From the NCBI GenBank assembly GCA_023230755.1, contig JALNWS010000032.1, positions 1 to 27,951 of the forward strand: a stretch of 27,951 bases of DNA. Direction: 5' to 3'. Source of the DNA: Azoarcus sp. (lineage in GTDB: Bacteria; Pseudomonadota; Gammaproteobacteria; Burkholderiales; Rhodocyclaceae). Below are positions 7,861-14,538 of the stretch, one piece after another. A model generated the notes under the pieces. That model worked only from the letters and a program-made list of their open reading frames with translations. It did not search any database and was not told the DNA's origin. The position numbers and the translations under genes were made by a program. Each line of letters opens with the position of its first letter. Positions within the stretch are counted from its first letter, which is position 1.

Positions 7861-8355
7861 TCAGTCGCCGAGCAGGCGCCGGGCGCAATCAGCGGTATCG
7901 ATCAGATCAGGCAGCTCGCGGGAGCTCAACAAGTGTCCAAAGTGGCGCAAGGCCCCCGAGGAGACATAGAGATGACCGTTCTTGCGCCGGGACACCCAAC
8001 CCAGCTCGACCAGTCGCGCCACTTTGCGCCGAACGGTTTCGCGCGGAAGACCGGTCGCCGCCGCAATCGAATAAGCGTTACAGGGCTTGAGCGTGCACTC
8101 GGGCATTTCGTCGCCGTCGGTCGCGGCGGCATTCGGCGTACCGATATTGTGCAGCGCAATTTCGCCGAGCAGGATCGGCAGCATGATGTCCCGATCGAAG
8201 TCTTCAAACCAGCGCTTCAGATTCCGGACCTCATGCTTTGCAAGCAGCAAGGCCACGTCTCTGAGCACGCGTTGTTTTTTTACCTTCTCTGCCGGCACAC
8301 CGTCGTTACCAGCCTCAATGGAAGCCTCACCGGGGGCAAAAGACTCTGACGTCAT
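7861..8355 (-). CDS. Winged helix-turn-helix transcriptional regulator
   Basis: A 164-residue probable DNA-binding protein. Its C-terminal half reads as a helix-turn-helix plus wing: the recognition helix is near LPRETVRRKVARLVELG and the wing is RKNGHLYVS, as in MarR- or GntR-like folds. The N-terminal half (KHEVRNLKRWFEDFDRDIMLPI and the following helix) is probably a dimerisation segment. ATG 8355 is chosen because CTAGGA lies 5 bases upstream; ATG 8361 and a longer frame to 8400 are alternatives. The effector and targets are unknown. It sits alone between xerC and rlmI with an AT-rich upstream region, so it may have its own promoter and may autoregulate. Confidence 0.75.
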   Translation of the reverse strand: MTSESFAPGEASIEAGNDGVPAEKVKKQRVLRDVALLLAKHEVRNLKRWFEDFDRDIMLPILLGEIALHNIGTPNAAATDGDEMPECTLKPCNAYSIAAATGLPRETVRRKVARLVELGWVSRRKNGHLYVSSGALRHFGHLLSSRELPDLIDTADCARRLLGD

Positions 8356-8399
8356 AAGCATCCTAGATTGCGGCTCGGCGTCAGGGCGACACTTGACCA

Positions 8400-8428
8400 C
8401 TTATTATTTATTGTTGATTGATGCGCAA
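8400..8428 (-). promoter_or_regulatory. Candidate sigma-70 promoter of the winged-helix regulator
   Basis: On the - strand, TTGCGC (8428-8423) is followed after 16-17 bases by TAATAA or AATAAG (8406-8400). The region is markedly AT-rich for this genome and lies about 45-70 bases upstream of the regulator's start codon. Prediction by eye only. Confidence 0.4.
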
Positions 8429-8469
8429 CAGCATAGCCGAACACGAATCCACAGAAACACTTGAGAATC

Positions 8470-8482
8470 CCCAAACTGGGGA
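8470..8482 (-). terminator. Weak hairpin after xerC
   Basis: CCCC and GGGG flank a 5-base loop, with an imperfect AT extension on each side, about 10-25 bases past the xerC stop. Only scattered T residues follow on the - strand. It is a possible end of the dapF-DUF484-xerC transcript, at low confidence. Confidence 0.25.
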
Positions 8483-8492
8483 ATTCGCCAGC

Positions 8493-9404
8493 TTACTTCG
8501 GGGCCTTCCGTGCTCTCGGATGGGCCGCATCATAGATCCTGGCCAGATGCTGAAAATCGAGGTGAGTGTAAATCTGAGTCGTCCGAATGCTGGCGTGGCC
8601 AAGCAGTTCCTGCACCGCGCGCAGATCGCCGCTTGATTGCAGCACATGGCTGGCGAAACTGTGACGCAACATGTGCGGATGGACATGTACGCCCAGCCCC
8701 ACGGTACTGGCCCTCAGGGCAAGCCGGCTGCGAATGGCCCCCGGGCTCATCACGCCGCCGGTGCGGGTGACGAACAAGGTTGGGCTGCCCGCCGGGAGCT
8801 GCCCACGAACCTCAAGCCACTGGCACACCGCCTCGACCGCCTTGCCACCGACCGGTACCGCACGCGTTTTGCCACGCTTGCCGCGCACCGTCACCATCCC
8901 TCCCTGGAGATCGTGCGCATCGTCGAGCGCGAGCCCGGCAAGCTCGGACAAACGCAACCCGGATGAGTAGAACAGTTCGAACATTGCGAGATCGCGAATC
9001 TCGAGCAAGCTGTCGGCCGGGGGGTCAAGCAAGGCCTTGGCCTGATCCGGGGACAGCACACGCGGCAGAGTTGCCGGCGACTTTGGCGCGCGAATACCAT
9101 CGACCGGGTTGTGTTTCAGCCCGTGGTGGCGGATCAGCCACCGATACAGCCCGCGCCAGGCCGAAAGACAGCGCGCAATCGAGCGTCCGCCCAAGCCTTC
9201 GGCATGCAGGCGCCCGACGAAACGGCGAATCTCTGCCGCCGTCAGGCAAGCAGGCTCGCGCCCATCCGCAAGGGCCTGCAAGCGGAGCAGATCACGGCGA
9301 TAATTCTCCAGCGTCAGTGCCGCGGCACGACGCTGGGTGGCCAGCCAACCAAGATAGCCGTCCAGCCAGACCGGTGCCTCTGCCGGGGCAAGCCGCTCGT
9401 GCAT
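8493..9404 (-). CDS. xerC: Tyrosine recombinase XerC
   Basis: XerC acts with XerD at dif to resolve chromosome dimers at division. The 303-residue protein has an N-terminal SAM-like core-binding domain (about 12-100) and the catalytic domain with the full set of active residues: R151 (SSGLRLSE), K176 (RGKRGKT), H244 and R247 (HPHMLRH), H270 (LLGHASI) and nucleophile Y279 (QIYTH). It lies 4 bases downstream of the DUF484 gene in the dapF-DUF484-xerC order known from E. coli (dapF-yigA-xerC). That order supports the housekeeping enzyme over an integrase. There are no integron or phage signs nearby. Confidence 0.94.
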   Translation of the reverse strand: MHERLAPAEAPVWLDGYLGWLATQRRAAALTLENYRRDLLRLQALADGREPACLTAAEIRRFVGRLHAEGLGGRSIARCLSAWRGLYRWLIRHHGLKHNPVDGIRAPKSPATLPRVLSPDQAKALLDPPADSLLEIRDLAMFELFYSSGLRLSELAGLALDDAHDLQGGMVTVRGKRGKTRAVPVGGKAVEAVCQWLEVRGQLPAGSPTLFVTRTGGVMSPGAIRSRLALRASTVGLGVHVHPHMLRHSFASHVLQSSGDLRAVQELLGHASIRTTQIYTHLDFQHLARIYDAAHPRARKAPK

Positions 9405-9408
9405 GAGC

Positions 9409-10062
9409 TCAGCCTATCTCCCCGAGCAGAGCGGCGGCGGCAAGCTCGCCAATCCGGCCGAGATACAAGGTGCCCATCTCGGGGTAGAAACGCTCGGGTT
9501 CTTCACTGCCCAGCGCCAGAAGACCAACCACCTGCGCCTGGCGGCGCAGGGGCATGAGGGCGACCGAGCGCACATGCGGCGCAGACTCGCCAAACCAGCT
9601 CAGCACTTCGATGTTGCTCGGCGCACCGCAGTAAGGATGCCGCAGATCGCCGGCAAACATGCGCACGCCCTCACCTACAGGCGCAAAGTCCTCATCACCG
9701 CGGGCCAGTACGCTGTTCCAGATTCGCAGCGACACGTGGGGAATGGCGAAGTCCTGCTGCATGCTGGAAAAGAGCTCATGGCGGACGCCTTCATAGCCGT
9801 GCGCCTCGAGCAGCACCAGGGTCAGCCGATGCACTTTCTCGCTGATCTCGTCGTTCTCCTCACCAAAGCGAATCAGCTCGGCAAGCTTGACTTCAAGCAA
9901 ACGAATCTTGTCGCGCAGGGCGTGAAGCTGCCGCTCCGCAAGCGAAATCGCCTGGCCTTCGTGCTGCGGATGCGGCACGGTCAGCTCGGTAAACAGTTCG
10001 CCATGAACGGACAGAAAATCAGGGTTGTCGCGCAGATAGCGTGCGACTTCATCGGCATTCAT
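9409..10062 (-). CDS. DUF484 family protein (YigA-like, GAF-related)
   Basis: A 217-residue cytoplasmic protein of the DUF484 family, always found near dapF and xerC; its biochemical role is not established. The N-terminus (VARYLRDNPDFLSVHGELFTEL) is the family hallmark. A coiled-coil-like stretch follows (about 40-75), then a GAF-like C-terminal domain (LMPLRRQAQVVGLLALGS). ATG 10062 is chosen because AGGAG lies 9 bases upstream; the in-frame TTG at 10068 has the SD too close. It sits between dapF and xerC and is probably co-transcribed with both. Confidence 0.88.
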   Translation of the reverse strand: MNADEVARYLRDNPDFLSVHGELFTELTVPHPQHEGQAISLAERQLHALRDKIRLLEVKLAELIRFGEENDEISEKVHRLTLVLLEAHGYEGVRHELFSSMQQDFAIPHVSLRIWNSVLARGDEDFAPVGEGVRMFAGDLRHPYCGAPSNIEVLSWFGESAPHVRSVALMPLRRQAQVVGLLALGSEEPERFYPEMGTLYLGRIGELAAAALLGEIG

Positions 10063-10111
10063 CGGCAATAGCTCCTGTCGGGCATCACACCCTGTTGCAT
10101 GTCTCCAGACA

Positions 10112-10945
10112 TCAGACGAGATTCATCTCGCCCTCGAAAACCGTTACAGCCGGCCCGGTCATCAGCACCGGCGTGCCTGGGCCTGCCCAGGCGATCTCAA
10201 GCTCGCCGCCACGGGTTTCCACCCGCACCGGCGAAACCACCAACTCACGCAGCACCGATGCCACCACCGCGGCACACGCGCCGGTGCCGCAAGCCAGGGT
10301 TTCTCCCGTGCCGCGTTCGAACACCCGCAAGCGGATGCGGTGCGCATCCAGCACCTGCACGAAGCCAGCATTCACACGCGCAGGAAAGCGCGGATGGCGT
10401 TCGATCTGCAGCCCCTGGGTTTCAACCGGCGCGGCATCTACGTCCGCCACGACCTGGACCGCATGCGGGTTGCCCATCGACACGGCGGTGATCGCCAGCG
10501 TCTCCCCCCCCACGTCGAGCGGCTGCACAATCGCGTCAGAATCGGAAATGAAGGGGATCTCCGCAGCAGAGAGAACCGGCACCCCCATATCGACCGTCAC
10601 CAACCCATCCTCACGCAAACGCGGCGAAATGATGCCGGAACGGGTCTCGACGCTGATATCGGCCTTGTCGGTCAGCTTCTTGTCGTACACGAAGCGCACG
10701 AAGCAACGCGCGCCATTGCCGCACTGCTCCACTTCTCCGCCATCCGCATTGAAAATGCGGTAACGGAAATCGACAGCCGGTCCGCTTGGCGGCTCAACGA
10801 CCAGCAACTGGTCACAGCCGACGCCAAAATGCCGATCTGCAATGGCCCGGACACGTTCCGGAGTCAGTTCGACGGGTTCACGGGTCGCATCGATCACGAC
10901 AAAGTCGTTGCCGAGGCCATGCATTTTGGTAAAGCGCAATTTCAT
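10112..10945 (-). CDS. dapF: Diaminopimelate epimerase
   Basis: DapF interconverts LL- and meso-diaminopimelate, the last shared step before lysine and peptidoglycan precursor synthesis. The 277-residue protein starts MKLRFTKMHGLGNDF. It contains both catalytic cysteines, C75 in EQCGNGAR and C219 in TLACGTGA, in the two mirror-image halves. ATG 10945 matches the family start; the open frame to 11011 is extension without support. It is the first gene of the dapF-DUF484-xerC group and diverges from a small membrane-protein gene at 11037. Confidence 0.97.
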   Translation of the reverse strand: MKLRFTKMHGLGNDFVVIDATREPVELTPERVRAIADRHFGVGCDQLLVVEPPSGPAVDFRYRIFNADGGEVEQCGNGARCFVRFVYDKKLTDKADISVETRSGIISPRLREDGLVTVDMGVPVLSAAEIPFISDSDAIVQPLDVGGETLAITAVSMGNPHAVQVVADVDAAPVETQGLQIERHPRFPARVNAGFVQVLDAHRIRLRVFERGTGETLACGTGACAAVVASVLRELVVSPVRVETRGGELEIAWAGPGTPVLMTGPAVTVFEGEMNLV

Positions 10946-11036
10946 GGGGGTTCTGTTCAATGCGGAAAGCGTGCCCGGATTCTCCTCCTGCACCCGGATA
11001 TCGTCCAGCACGCGTCATCGTGCGAGAATTCGGGAC

Positions 11037-11291
11037 ATGACCAATATGCCTGCAGCGCGCCGCGCTACCGTCCCGATTTCCGCATGGCTGCTCGGCCTTC
11101 CGGGCCTGGCCTGTCTGTTTGCTGGTCTGGTACTGCTGGCCGGAGACTTCAGTGATTTGCATCCGCTGCTGGCCGAAAGCGGAACCGCGATTGTGCTCAT
11201 CGTGTCTGCGATTGCCCTGCTCGGCAGCGCCGCATTTCCGGTGGTCCTGCGCCATCTCGCCGACGCCGACGCGCCCGCAGCGGATCAGTAG
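11037..11291 (+). CDS. Small two-helix membrane protein, unknown
   Basis: An 84-residue protein with two hydrophobic segments (about residues 15-38 and 50-70) joined by a short acidic loop (DFSDLHPLLAESG). It is divergent from dapF, with 91 bases between starts, and its 3' end overlaps the convergent acyltransferase by 7 bases. CGGGA lies just upstream of ATG 11037, a poor SD. I do not recognise the family. The amphipathic two-helix layout and the lack of an overlapping better gene make a real gene plausible but unproven. Confidence 0.5.
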   Translation: MTNMPAARRATVPISAWLLGLPGLACLFAGLVLLAGDFSDLHPLLAESGTAIVLIVSAIALLGSAAFPVVLRHLADADAPAADQ

Positions 11292-12160
11292 AGCTTTGGC
11301 TCGCCCACGGGACGCGTCTTGAAGCGCCTGTGCACCCAGTAGTACTGCTCCGGCATCGTGCGCACGACGGACTCGATCCACGCGTTCATGCGCAAGGTAT
11401 CGGCCTCGACATCCGCGCTGGGATAGTCGGACCATACCTCACCAATCTCGACCACGTAGCCGGCGCCACCAGGCAACATCCTGGTGACGCAGGGCAGCAC
11501 CACCGCACCGGCCACGCGCGCAAGCCGTGGCAGCCCGGTGATGGTGGCCGCCGGCACACCGAAGAAGGGCACGAAAATCGCATCACGCCGGCCGTAATCC
11601 ATGTCTGGCAGATAATAAAAAGGGCGTCCTGCCTTCATCGCCTTCACCGAGCTGCGCACACCGTCCTGACGCGCGAGCAGGAGCTGGTCACCAAATCGGC
11701 TACGACCGTGATAAAGCCAGCGATCCAGCACCGGATTCTTCTTCTGGCGCGCGTAGACGCTGACGACATCGAAGTCCATTGTCAGTCGCGTACCGCCCAT
11801 GTCGAGCCCGACAAAATGCGGCGCCAGCAGAATCATCGGGGTCCCGGCAGCCTGGAGCGCCCGCACGCGATCGGCCCCCTCGACGCTGACGATGCGCTTG
11901 AGGCGCTCGCGACTGCCCCACCACAGCAGGCCGCGCTCAAGGAGGCTGCGCCCCACCGTGCGAAAATGACGGCGCGCGAGCTGGCGTCGCTGCGACGCAT
12001 CCAGCTCTGGAAAACACAACTTCAGATTGGTGTTCACCACGTGCCTGCGCGGCAGCGCAAAAACATAGAGCACCAAGCCCAGGGCTTCGCCCAGCCGCGC
12101 CAGCACCGCCAGCGGCAACCAGTGCAGCAACCAGAACACCGCCACGCCGATATGACTCAT
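11285..12160 (-). CDS. Lipid A biosynthesis acyltransferase, LpxL/HtrB family (second copy)
   Basis: A late acyltransferase of the LpxL/LpxM/HtrB family that adds a secondary acyl chain to lipid A at the inner membrane. The 291-residue protein has an N-terminal membrane helix (about 3-24) and the HX4D variant of the catalytic H-X4-D/E dyad (H115, D120 in PHFVGLD). The substrate-binding segment YLPDMDYGRRD with FVPFFGVPA and a C-terminal YYWVHRRFKTRP ending are also present. ATG 12160 overlaps the TGA of the upstream paralogue by one base; GTG 12163 (4-base overlap) is an alternative. The two genes form a translationally coupled pair diverging from metK. Which acyl position each fills is not readable. 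Confidence 0.88.
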   Translation of the reverse strand: MSHIGVAVFWLLHWLPLAVLARLGEALGLVLYVFALPRRHVVNTNLKLCFPELDASQRRQLARRHFRTVGRSLLERGLLWWGSRERLKRIVSVEGADRVRALQAAGTPMILLAPHFVGLDMGGTRLTMDFDVVSVYARQKKNPVLDRWLYHGRSRFGDQLLLARQDGVRSSVKAMKAGRPFYYLPDMDYGRRDAIFVPFFGVPAATITGLPRLARVAGAVVLPCVTRMLPGGAGYVVEIGEVWSDYPSADVEADTLRMNAWIESVVRTMPEQYYWVHRRFKTRPVGEPKLY

Positions 12161-13026
12161 CACGCTTCGGCCCGGGCCGCAGCTTCACGCGCCGCGCGCG
12201 GTTTCTTGTAGCGGTTGTAGCCCCACATGTATTGCCCCGGACACTTCAGGATGACGCGCTCGATCTCCCTGTTCATGGTGGCCACACGCGCCGGCAAATC
12301 GCCTTCAAGTGGCTCGACTGGCGCCGACAGCCGGAATACATAGCCCTTGCCACGCGGCAAACGCTCGGCCCAGCAATAGATCACATGCACGCCCTTGACC
12401 TCGGACAGCCGCGCCGCCAGCGTCATGGTCCATGCAGGTCGTCCGAAAAAATCCGCCCACACGCCCTCGCCCGAGCCCGGCACCTGATCGGGCAGCATCC
12501 CGATCGCCTCGCGACTGCGCAGGGTTTTCACCAGCCGGCGCACGCCCGAAAGGTCGGCGGGTGCCGTGCTCATCTGCCCGCGCACCCGCCCGGCCTGCAT
12601 CAGAGGCTCGAGCGCAGCATTGCGCGGCGGACGATAAAGCACGGTAATCGGCGTCAGTGAGGCGATGTACTGCGCAGTAACCTCGAAACAGCCCAGGTGG
12701 GGCGTCATGAACACGATGCCCGCGCCCTCGCTGTGGGCGGCATCGACCAGTTCCCAGCCCTCCACCCGTTTCACCTTGGCCACCACTTCCTCGGCTGGAC
12801 GCAGCCACAGCCAGGGAAGCTCAAAGGCCTGGCGGCCGGCCTCGGCGATGGCGGCGTGCAGCACCGCAGGATCTACATCACCGACGGCCTGAGCAAGATG
12901 GCGCCGCAAACGGCGGCGATAGGACGGCGACGCAGCGTAGGCGATCCACCCCGCCCAGCCACCGATGAGGTGCAGCATGGACAGCGGGAAGCGCGCAAGC
13001 AGACGAAAAAGAAGATTGACAATCAC
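12160..13026 (-). CDS. Lipid A biosynthesis acyltransferase, LpxL/HtrB family (first copy)
   Basis: A second member of the same family, 288 residues, with an N-terminal membrane helix and the dyad H110/E115 in TPHLGCFE (HX4E, as in canonical LpxL). The LPDQVPGSGEGVWADFFG segment is conserved, and the C-terminal QYMWGYNRYKKPR is the family ending. The start is GTG 13026, with no recognisable SD, so translation may begin elsewhere; residue 17 is the first ATG. Its start region faces the metK promoter, and the shared intergenic DNA is 218 bases. The pair differs in dyad (E here, D in the next gene), suggesting different acyl donors or positions; that is inference. Confidence 0.88.
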   Translation of the reverse strand: MIVNLLFRLLARFPLSMLHLIGGWAGWIAYAASPSYRRRLRRHLAQAVGDVDPAVLHAAIAEAGRQAFELPWLWLRPAEEVVAKVKRVEGWELVDAAHSEGAGIVFMTPHLGCFEVTAQYIASLTPITVLYRPPRNAALEPLMQAGRVRGQMSTAPADLSGVRRLVKTLRSREAIGMLPDQVPGSGEGVWADFFGRPAWTMTLAARLSEVKGVHVIYCWAERLPRGKGYVFRLSAPVEPLEGDLPARVATMNREIERVILKCPGQYMWGYNRYKKPRAAREAAARAEA

Positions 13027-13058
13027 AATAGTTTTCGCGGTTCGGATCCGGTGACAGA

Positions 13059-13086
13059 TTGACCTGAGACAAACACAGTCTATAAT
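13059..13086 (+). promoter_or_regulatory. metK promoter (sigma-70 type)
   Basis: TTGACC (13059-13064) and a consensus TATAAT (13081-13086) are separated by 16 bases. Initiation about 7 bases on (near 13093) gives a leader of roughly 150 nt before metK. This is one of the best -35/-10 pairs in the window. Confidence 0.8.
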
Positions 13087-13092
13087 TGTGCC

Positions 13093-13233
13093 TCAGCCGC
13101 CGAGTTAACTCGACAACTTGCAGGGCGGCCGTCACCGCAAAAATCGCGTGACCCAAAAATACTGCTAAAGCGTCGGCTGCTCAATGATCCCCGGAGCTGG
13201 CCGCCACGCCAGAGAACGGGGATTTTTGTTTTT
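13093..13233 (+). promoter_or_regulatory. Structured metK leader RNA, candidate SAM-responsive attenuator
   Basis: Pairings visible in the leader: GCCGCC 13096-13101 with GGCGGC 13124-13129; a CGAG-TTAA-CTCG hairpin 13101-13112; a hairpin GTCAC 13131-13135 with GTGAC 13148-13152 plus two inner pairs; and CAGCCG 13094-13099 with CGGCTG 13174-13179. GGCGGCC 13124-13130 is also complementary to GGCCGCC 13199-13205 inside the downstream terminator, so it could act as antiterminator. A UUGCA before the 3' strand of the first stem and a downstream GCUAAAG recall the SAM-II class, but its pseudoknot is not evident. A metabolite-sensing role is inference from position and architecture. Confidence 0.55.
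13187..13233 (+). terminator. Intrinsic terminator inside the metK leader
   Basis: An outer stem of 7 pairs (13187-13193 with 13217-13223) and an inner stem of 5 pairs (13197-13201 with 13208-13212) are followed at once by an 11-base T-rich run (13223-13233). The metK SD AGGAG (13235-13239) starts 2 bases later. No gene ends upstream on this strand, so the terminator must act on the metK transcript itself. Confidence 0.85.
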
Positions 13234-13244
13234 CAGGAGCAGTC

Positions 13245-14411
13245 ATGGCAGCAGAATTTCTCTTCACCTCGGAATCGGTTTCCGAAGGCCATCCGGACAA
13301 GGTTGCGGATCAGATCTCCGACGGCGTGCTCGACGCCATTCTCACCGAAGACCCCCACGCCCGCGTTGCCTGCGAGACGCTGGTATCAACCGGCCTGGTC
13401 GTCATCTCGGGTGAAATCACCACCAGCGCCCACCCCAATTATCGCGAAATCACGCAGGATGTGGTGCGCCGCATTGGCTACGACAGTTCCGACATCGGTT
13501 TCGACTACAAGTCGTGCGCCATTCTTACCGCGATCAACCGCCAATCCTCCGACATCGCACAAGGCGTGAATGAGGGCGAAGGCATCGACCTCGATCAGGG
13601 CGCAGGCGACCAGGGCCTGATGTTCGGCTACGCCTGCAACGAAACCCCGAGCCTGATGCCGCTGCCGATCTACTACGCGCACCGCATCATGCAGCGTCAG
13701 GCCGAAGTGCGAAAGGACGGACGCCTGCCCTGGCTGCGCCCTGACGCCAAGAGCCAGCTCACGGTGAAGTATGTTGACGGCAAGCCGGTCGCCATCGACA
13801 CCGTCGTGGTGTCGACCCAGCACAGCCCCGAAGTGTCACACGCACAGATCTCCGAGGCCATCATCGAGGAAGTGATCAAGCCGGTGCTGCCCAAGGAGTT
13901 GCTGCAAGGTGAAGTGCGCTACCTGATCAACCCGACCGGCCGTTTCGTCATCGGCGGTCCGCACGGCGACTGCGGCCTGACCGGTCGCAAGATCATCGTC
14001 GACACCTACGGTGGCGCGGCCCACCACGGCGGCGGCGCATTTTCGGGCAAGGATCCGTCCAAGGTCGATCGCTCGGCAGCCTACGCAGGTCGTTACGTAG
14101 CCAAGAACGTGGTCGCGGCCGGCCTCGCCGACAAGTGCGAAGTTCAGGTCGCCTACGCCATCGGCGTAGCCAAGCCGGTGTCGCTGATGGTCAACACCTT
14201 CGGCACGGGCAAGATCAGCGACGCGAAAATCGTCGAACTGATCCGTACTCACTTCGACCTGCGCCCGAAGGCCATCATCCAGACCCTCGACCTGCTGCGC
14301 CCGATCTATGCAAAGACGGCGGCCTACGGTCATTTCGGCCGCGACGAGCCGGAGTTCACCTGGGAGCAGACCGACAAGGCCGCCGCGCTGCGTGCCGACG
14401 CCGGACTCTGA
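13245..14411 (+). CDS. metK: S-adenosylmethionine synthetase
   Basis: MetK condenses ATP and methionine to SAM with release of phosphate and pyrophosphate. The 388-residue protein starts MAAEFLFTSESVSEGHPDK (His16 and Asp18 in the active site). It carries the signature GAGDQG (119-124) and the glycine-rich GGGAFSGKDPSKVDRSA loop, and its length matches the family. ATG 13245 has AGGAG 5 bases upstream. Upstream lie a strong promoter and an attenuator-like leader, so expression is probably controlled by premature termination. ahcY and metF, the other methyl-cycle genes, follow on the same strand. Confidence 0.98.
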   Translation: MAAEFLFTSESVSEGHPDKVADQISDGVLDAILTEDPHARVACETLVSTGLVVISGEITTSAHPNYREITQDVVRRIGYDSSDIGFDYKSCAILTAINRQSSDIAQGVNEGEGIDLDQGAGDQGLMFGYACNETPSLMPLPIYYAHRIMQRQAEVRKDGRLPWLRPDAKSQLTVKYVDGKPVAIDTVVVSTQHSPEVSHAQISEAIIEEVIKPVLPKELLQGEVRYLINPTGRFVIGGPHGDCGLTGRKIIVDTYGGAAHHGGGAFSGKDPSKVDRSAAYAGRYVAKNVVAAGLADKCEVQVAYAIGVAKPVSLMVNTFGTGKISDAKIVELIRTHFDLRPKAIIQTLDLLRPIYAKTAAYGHFGRDEPEFTWEQTDKAAALRADAGL

Positions 14412-14419
14412 TGCACCAC

Positions 14420-14500
14420 GGCGCCGGCCCCACCAGTGGCCGGCGCCAGCCCCCCGACCGTCACGGTCTTTCCGCTCCGGGCGGGAACCGCGACGGTCGG
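14420..14500 (+). terminator. Two strong G/C-rich hairpins after metK
   Basis: The first stem is 10 perfect pairs (14420-14429 with 14438-14447). The second is 9 perfect pairs (14454-14462 with 14492-14500) around a loop that can partly fold again. Neither is followed by a T run, so a Rho-dependent end, a transcript-stabilising structure or a leader for the antiporter are all possible. Confidence 0.5.
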
Positions 14501-14538
14501 ATGCACTCTGAAACAGTTCAACATTCATCAAGCCCTCA

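Noticed and set aside
8493..9404. Tyrosine recombinase as evidence of an integron or mobile element
   Set aside because: The dapF-DUF484-xerC neighbourhood and the complete catalytic set fit housekeeping XerC; no attachment sites, direct repeats or cargo genes are visible.
13148..13168. Tiny GTG-started frame in the metK leader (six codons then stop), considered as a leader peptide
   Set aside because: No SD precedes it and it has no methionine run as an amino-acid attenuator would require; the RNA pairings explain the region better.
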